Source: Pseudisothecium myosuroides (taxonomy: Eukaryota > Streptophyta > Bryopsida > Hypnales > Lembophyllaceae). Taken from it: a stretch of 64,000 nt of DNA. The position numbers and the translations under genes were made by a program. Below are positions 57,971 to 64,000 of this stretch, in pieces (within the stretch, counting starts at the first letter, position 1; each line of letters begins with the position of its first letter). The stretch covers positions 30,359,288 to 30,423,287 of the forward strand of contig OX637288.1 in assembly GCA_951799445.1 (NCBI GenBank), read 5' to 3'. The notes beneath the pieces were generated by a model. That model was not told where the DNA came from and did no database searches. It saw only the letters and a program-made list of their open reading frames with translations.

Positions 57971-58381
57971 TCACTGTCGATGCTGCTCGCAGTAACCCGA
58001 GCTCTCAATGACAAAATTGTGAAACAACTCCCTCCGCTCGTCTGATAGTGTTGTTGTCAAACCTTGGCCTTCCACTACTTCATCCGTCATTTTCAGGTCC
58101 TCTTTTGAGTCCCAAACCCTTGTCCGCATAGGAGTGTAATTCTGCATGTACTCTGTCACATATCCTGCCGCTTCCTCTACCTCATACCTTGCAGACATAC
58201 TTCCTTTGGGCTTAGCCAGGTTTTTCACGTAGCTCTTCAATCCCTTGTAGTAACGTTCATAGGGATACACCCAGCGACAGTGAACGGGACTACAAATATA
58301 TAACTCCTGCACTATGTGATACGGCAAATGTAGCATGATATTGAATGCAGAAGGAGGCAATATTTTCTCTAGTAATACCAT

Positions 58382-58519
58382 CACTATAACAAAACTTGGT
58401 AAAAAAAAACCGCGCAGAAATTTGACTACGGTTTTTTTATCCACGCTTTTGTGCGCGTGGATAAAAAACCCGTAGTCAAATCTCTGCGCGGTTTTTTTTT
58501 ACCAAGTTTTGTTATAGTG
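58382..58519. mobile_element. 138-bp palindromic CACTA MITE inserted in the transposase gene
   Basis: CACTATAACAAAACTTGG at the left is inverted at the right end (CCAAGTTTTGTTATAGTG). Arms of about 65 bp are nearly perfect inverted repeats. CAT (ATG on the coding strand) is duplicated at 58379-58381 and 58520-58522, the 3-bp duplication expected for CACTA. Removing the insert restores the reading from ETM to VLLEKILPP. It could fold into a long hairpin RNA. Confidence 0.9.
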
Positions 58520-59841
58520 CATGGTCTCTGCTACATCTCGTAGGAACTGGTCTTTTGAGTCCTTACTTAATTACCACCTTCTCGCACACTCTTTGAAAAA
58601 TCCTACTCAATTTGATGATGGCAGAAGCCAATTCCTGGTTTTGAATGCTTCGAACGCACACTAGAAGTATTTGTTGCATTATGATGTAGAAGTCATGAGA
58701 TTTCAATCCCTGAAGCTTCATCTTCTCCACTTGTCAACATAGATTGGAAACGTATGCGGTTAGCGTTTTCAACGATCGCAGTGTCTGCAGGAATTGTGCT
58801 TTGTCTTCCTTCGACAGTACGTACTCAGCTTGCGGCATGCTGAACTTATTGCTCCCAAGAAATGTTTTTCTAAGCCAAAGATGTTCCTTCACTGCCCGAC
58901 CCTGCAGATCAAGCCTAACAATTGGTGTGTCGTTGTCGCCCATCAGATACTTTAGTAACGCTTCACATACATTTTTCTCACAGTGCATCACATCGAGCGT
59001 GTGACGGCACGGGAGATCCTGCGATAAAAAAAAAATTGGTTCTCAGAGTCTGTCATTCTCTCGTTTCAACCGAAATATACAACAATCAGGAATTCACGTA
59101 CATGAAAGTTGCCATATTTGAAGACGACCTTCCATTTCATTTTTATTTTCTTGGGCCTAGGGGCCAAAGGAAATCATTTTCATTGCCACGAACACAAACA
59201 AAAAAAGGAGCTACAATTGCCTGAACTCCTTGCCATTCAAATGGACACTACCCTTACACATATGTTTTCATTGCACATTCCCTTCCGCATTGATTACCTT
59301 GTCAGAGTCCAACATGTTATCCACTTTTGAAACGTGTACTTCGAGAAAAGTTTTACCCACATAGTGCACGGATTTTCCTCTAACAATTTTCCATTCATTC
59401 ACATGCAGGAAGTTATTCATTGTTTCTTTTATTACCTATAACAATGCAAAAGTTGACAAACACACGAATACAAAGTACAGTGTATTCCAATCATACAATA
59501 TTTCGACATTTCCCTAGGCAATATCAAAAGAACTGTGCCCAATTTCTGTGATTCCTCAAATGAAGTCGACTGAATGAGCTTCCCTGCCTCTTGCAGTGAC
59601 TAGCCCATACATCGTGACATCATTGTGAAACGTGTTCCAGTTCAATAAAAGTGGACTCATACTGCAATAGAATGACTCGGTGTTATAAATAACTTCAGAA
59701 ATGAACTTTTCTTCCATTACATCTCATTCTCTGATAAATTACAAGAAACCTTGTCAAACCACAATGTACACTTGAAGTTCCATAATCATTAGGAGGAAAA
59801 TCAAGCCTCCATAAGGCCTCGAGATCCGTCACTACCCAAAC

Positions 59842-59874
<33 letters not shown>

Positions 59875-60002
59875 TCCTATGTGGCCGATGATCCTCCACC
59901 TAGGATTGCTGATATGTAAAGAGTTTTTAATTTTTTGGTACTCCATCTTCATCATTTTGCATGTCATAAAGATAGAGTACAAAAAAAAAAAAAAAAAAAA
60001 AA
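59842..60002. repeat. Two A homopolymer tracts in the transposase intron
   Basis: A26 at 59842-59867 and A22 at 59981-60002 are both followed by TCC. The 113 bases between them end in 'atgtcataaagatagagtac' before the second tract. This may be a small retroinsertion, but no duplication long enough to prove it was found. Confidence 0.35.
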
Positions 60003-61869
60003 TCCTGCTGACTGCTGCAGTCTGAAAATTTCAGCTGATTTGGGCAGATTTGGATTGATTTTAGTTTAACAAAAGGAAGGGGCCTTTTGGAGGCCTCATT
60101 TCTCTCCTAATGCCACAATTACATTGTCACTAACAAAACCGAGTTACTTTCGGAGACGATGGACACTCATTCGGAGAACACAGAACATCTGGCATTCTTC
60201 TAAAAAATCAAGAGAGGAAGTGCCTGCAGACATGGACCACTTACCACCCAATAAGGTAATCGGAAGAAGATGCTCACACGCTTCACTCCATGCCTTTTGA
60301 CAGGGTCGTCATCAGAGTCCTCCACTCCCCCTTCTTTCAGATAGTCTTCCCGTTCCATACCATTGATATATATTTCATGTCCAGTTTGACGTTTCGGAGG
60401 AGCATCTCTTTCCGTTCGTCCGTTGAAAGCTCTCCTAGCATTTCGAATTCGATGTGCCACATCAAGGAAACGACGTGCACCCAAGTAAATCATCTTCCTC
60501 AATGGCCCGAGTACTCAGCACATGTATGTTCTCCACAAAGTGGACACCCTTTATACCCTTTTGTCTGCTGCCCTGAAAGAAGTCCATATGCCGGAAAATC
60601 ATGAACCACCCACATCAATAACGCCCGAAGATTGAACTGCCTACGTCCTACTGGTTTGGACATGTCAATCGCTGGAACACCATCCCACAGTTTGAGCAAA
60701 TCTTCTACCAAGGGCTCCAAATAAATGTCTATGACCTCCGCTGATGGCGCTTGGGAACCTGGAATTAGAAGCACCAGCTTCAAGAAAAAAAATTTGGTCA
60801 TCATCCACGGTGGCAAGTTGTAAATAGCAATTAGAAACGGCCAAACAGAGTGCTTCGTGGATTGGTTTCCATAGGGATTCACACCATCACCAACTAGGCC
60901 TATCCTGAGGTTTGTAGCAACACCAGCGAAGTCAGGGTATTTTTCATTCACGTGTTTCCATTGCTCCCCATCCACTACTGACTTCATAAAAGGTTCTTCA
61001 CTCCTGTTCTTTTCGTGGAAAGTCATCATATCTGCCACTTCAGGGCATTGGAACATTCGCTTCAATTGATCAATTATAGGAAAGTACCTTAATACCTTGC
61101 AAGGAATACTCTTGGAACCCTCAATGTATCTTGACTTCCCACAACCAGCATGGGGACATGTCGAAAGCAGTGCCTTGTCTCCTTGGAAAAGCACACGCCC
61201 ATCAGGACAACAATGTATGGCTTCGTGCTTCAGTCCTAACTTGAGGACCATTCGTTTTGCTTCATATGAAGTTCTTGGAAGACAGTTCGATTTAGGTAAT
61301 AGGTCTTGCGAAAGAAACTTCAGTAACTCGTTTAGAAATGTGTAAGGAATTGAGAACAAGCTGCACATTGTCATCAAGATAATGGCAATTTCCAAACGAT
61401 TCATTCTACAGCCTTCATATATAGGCTCGTTAGACTCCCGCACCAACTCTTCGTAATTTGGACCATACGCTTCAAAATTGTCATCCTCTTCTCCTTCCAG
61501 TTCTTCATTTCCTGGTGTCTGTTGCATATCGTCGTGGATGTCATCTACACGTGCAAATGCATCCTCAACAGCTGCCTCGACGTCAACTGACGATCTCTTT
61601 GGCCAGACAAAGTCCTCCGCTCCTGCTGTTCCGTTCCCGACTCCTTGGAAGTACTAATCACCTTCTTGAAAACCTTCCTCTATCAGATCTCTGATACTCT
61701 CACCATCCTCGGTCTGCATTTGCACCATGTAAGCATAACTTCGAAGTCCCACACACTGAGGATGCCATTCACCATGTCCACAGAGCGTATCTACAAATCC
61801 ATGAAGGAACGATAACGTGGTTTGCATAAAAACAATTATGAAATCATGAGTTGGTATATTGTGGAGCAC

Positions 61870-64000
61870 TAGGGCTCACCAGCAGCGGGTATTGAAGATA
61901 CGGATCTCGACCGCGTACCCTGTGATGCTTTGCGACCGTCTCCACCTTACGAACTCACGCTCCTCTACAATCTCTACATTCGCATGGATACTCAGATAAC
62001 CCATTTCTGCAAGCAATTGATCTCTCTATGTGATACGCAGCGGACATTCGACTCTTCCAACTCATGTTTACCGTCCTCTTCAGCTCTGTGCAAATGCAGA
62101 ATTCTCTGTTGGTTGATGCAGGACAGGTACCTGCTTCAATTACAATATGTGAGAAACATGTTTTATCCACACTACTTTCGACTGCACATGAGTGATTCGA
62201 AGGACGAACTCTGGCATTCGTACTCTTAGTCAATTTTCGTAACAGTCCTGAGCTCCCATGGGATATAGTACCTTCAATAAATCTGACTAAGATTCTCGAA
62301 AAAAACGCAACGGGACGGCCCCAGCTTTTTTCATGAAAGACATCATTGTGTACAGTACAACATGGTATGGGACGGGGAAGTTGTAGGCTCAGAAATACAT
62401 ACTCAGTAGCTGAAATATTCAATGCATTATCAAATACAATTCATCCGTCCAGCAAGCTTTGCAAAGTATGGAAGGACATGCACCTCAGTAGCAAAGGCTT
62501 CGTGTCTCACAATGTGTTCCTATGAGTACTCGGGTATGATGAACGTTAAATCACCCACTATTCCACTGAAAGAATAGTCCGCTAAGTTCACAATGTCGTT
62601 CCTCTCCAGTGAACTAGTGGTATTCAATGACAGCAGAATGGCGATGTCTGTAGTGCCATCCAAATTTCACGTCAGCAGGTACAAAAAATATGGAGGTCCC
62701 CTACACAGGCACTGCGGACTTTGTTCAGTAACGTACGATCATATGCAAGGCTGAAAGTCCTAAACTCAGTTGTCACCCCAACATTTTCCAACATGTTCTC
62801 ACATACATTAACGACATAGCAAGGAACAATATTACACTTCTCATATGATCCTTGCTTCAAGACTTTACAGTCTATAATTAGCATTAATGGAAACAGCATA
62901 CTCGGATTTGGAACATGAACTTTATAGATAAAAGAAATTGACATGGCCAATTCATGTCGACTATGAAGTCATTGACATTCAAAGGCCTCTAGTACAATTT
63001 GAAGATGGGCACGGAAATTATACAATTTCCTTAGCCTGGCACAGAATTCTTCATCTTCCGTACCCTACTCTTTCATTCCCTCACTTTTACAAACACGATA
63101 TCATCCTAGTCTTATTTCAGCACACGGCTCCACCATACGGGTCGGAACCTTGTTTTAGTGGACCAAAGAACACAGGCCCTCGCTCCATGTGGGGTAGCCA
63201 ATGCGACCCTCCCAGTGGTGCAGGATTTGTAAGTGAAATTATTCCAGTTCGCTTCAGTGAGGTCTATCAGCCATTCCAACATGACGTGGATGACCTCATC
63301 CCTGCAGCTTTAGTTATTTGCTTTTTTGGTTTTGCTCTGGAATGCCAAGGCAATTTAAAAACAGCTTGTAGTGACATACTAGAATGTTTTCATGTTACTC
63401 TCTCCTAAGGACAAGCAGTCCTAAAACTGTTAATGGCAACTTCCGTGCAAATTACCTTCTTCTTGGAGTTCAGTTTCTTCGTCTTCATTGTAAGTCTAGT
63501 GGATTGTAGATCTCTGGACATGCCCATGCAGACAAGCAGGAAAGGATGAGAACAGAGGATGCAACTCAATACAGACAATGCAATTTTCTACATATAGTTG
63601 ACCATATGCACACCCTAATCATACTAGGACAGCAAAAACTCAGTCACACCCGTCATTTTATTTAAAGGAATCATTGTTCCTAAAGTACGCCATCCAAGAG
63701 GCTAAAACAATGTCATAGCCACAAACATTTTTAATTCCTCAAACTACTGGACCACTGAAGCTCTTTCACTTGTGCTATCATGAAGACTCATATCACATAC
63801 GTCAGTCGATCGTGACATGCCACCGTCCCCATTTACCGAGGAAAAGTGCGTGGAATACTCTGGTACATTTCTTGCACACCTTTATCAATTTTGAACTGAG
63901 ACCAATGATTAAAACCGCATGAACTCTTGTCCTGAACACGGTATTATGCCTAAATAAAGAAAAAAAGAAATAAACAGAATTGCCAATTCCTCAGTATATG
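61870..64000. other. Region upstream of the transposase, unassigned open frames
   Basis: Open frames lie at 61955-62422 (minus, 155 codons), 62672-62950 (minus, 92 codons) and 62938-63408 (plus, 156 codons, with EPCFSGPKNTGPRSMWGS). No domain or splice-supported gene is recognised. Base composition stays similar to the transposase region, so this probably belongs to the same element. The right end was not found. Confidence 0.2.

Larger units (their letters stand above)
57971..61869 (-). pseudogene. TNP2-type CACTA transposase (Transposase_21 + DUF4218), disrupted
   Basis: The minus-strand coding path begins near 61869 (or further upstream), with a TAG at 61654-61656 inside the frame. Transposase_21 follows, with CPHAGCGKSRYIEGSKSIPC, FPIIDQLKRMFQ, DGVNPYGNQSTKHSVWPF and IYNLPPWMM. 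A one-base frameshift near 60501 joins to RKMIYLGARRFL...PPKRQTG. An intron of about 1.23 kb (60244-59019) separates LPYW from RHTLDVMHCEKNVCEALL. TGA at 58734-58736 interrupts before GLKSHDFYIIMQQ. A frame change follows near 58567, then a 138-bp MITE at 58382-58519. DUF4218 (LLEKILPPSAFNIMLHLPYH, RWVYPYERYYKGLKSYVKN) runs on to 57971. The many lesions indicate an inactive copy. Intron positions are inferred from splice motifs and family order. Confidence 0.8.
52206..64000 (-). mobile_element. Large CACTA (En/Spm) transposon, left end present, right end outside the window
   Basis: The left end reads CACTAAAAACTATATTTAGT(GTTGG), near-identical in layout to the ends of the MITE at 12309-12925. 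A further AGTGTTAGA word lies near 52304. From 56.4 to 61.9 kb the minus strand encodes a TNP2-type CACTA transposase. No matching right terminus was seen before 64000. Assignment of the whole interval to one element is inference. Confidence 0.55.

Overview
This window looks like nuclear DNA of a land plant, probably an early-diverging lineage such as a lycophyte or bryophyte. Three intact intron-containing genes are visible: a plastid RNA-polymerase-associated protein (pTAC6/PAP8), a secreted proline-rich protein, and a saccharopine-dehydrogenase-like oxidoreductase (SCCPDH). All three lie on the minus strand between about 14.4 and 28.5 kb. PAP8 places the host among plastid-bearing land plants. 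The exact lineage is inference.

1-14.4 kb is AT-rich intergenic DNA made largely of small transposable elements. The commonest are TTAA-flanked elements with CCCCT-type ends, which look like non-autonomous piggyBac derivatives. Also present are a 3' LINE-like insertion with a 15-bp target duplication, a 732-bp inverted-repeat element, and a CACTA-type MITE. 14.4-28.5 kb is the gene-bearing part. PAP8 carries a TTAA-flanked MITE in its first intron. The proline-rich gene has a duplicated splice-acceptor region. SCCPDH has an 83-bp tandem repeat in intron 1, a duplicated donor region in intron 2, and a pogo-like MITE about 0.4 kb upstream. A hAT MITE with a perfect 8-bp target duplication lies at 20.6 kb.

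28.9-52.2 kb is again repeat-rich. Its centrepiece is a complete 5.9-kb piggyBac element (33233-39157), with 13-bp terminal inverted repeats and TTAA on both sides. It encodes a DDD transposase with a cysteine-rich C-terminal domain, interrupted by two in-frame amber codons. A cluster of TTAA-flanked MITEs follows directly; one (40429-41397) has ends close to those of the autonomous element. This part also holds a ~1.2-kb inverted repeat, a tRNA-derived SINE, two related foldback elements, and a pair of inverted LTR-like arms.

52.2-64.0 kb is most likely the inside of a large CACTA (En/Spm) transposon whose left end is near 52206 and whose right end lies beyond the window. It carries a TNP2-type transposase on the minus strand, broken by stops, a frameshift and a 138-bp CACTA MITE with a 3-bp target duplication. 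It also carries a convergent plus-strand gene remnant that resembles an HTH/CENP-B-type DNA-binding protein.

The genes do not form an operon or one pathway. The coherent biology is the host genes plus layered DNA transposons, in which apparently autonomous (but now broken) piggyBac and CACTA copies sit beside non-autonomous relatives with related ends.
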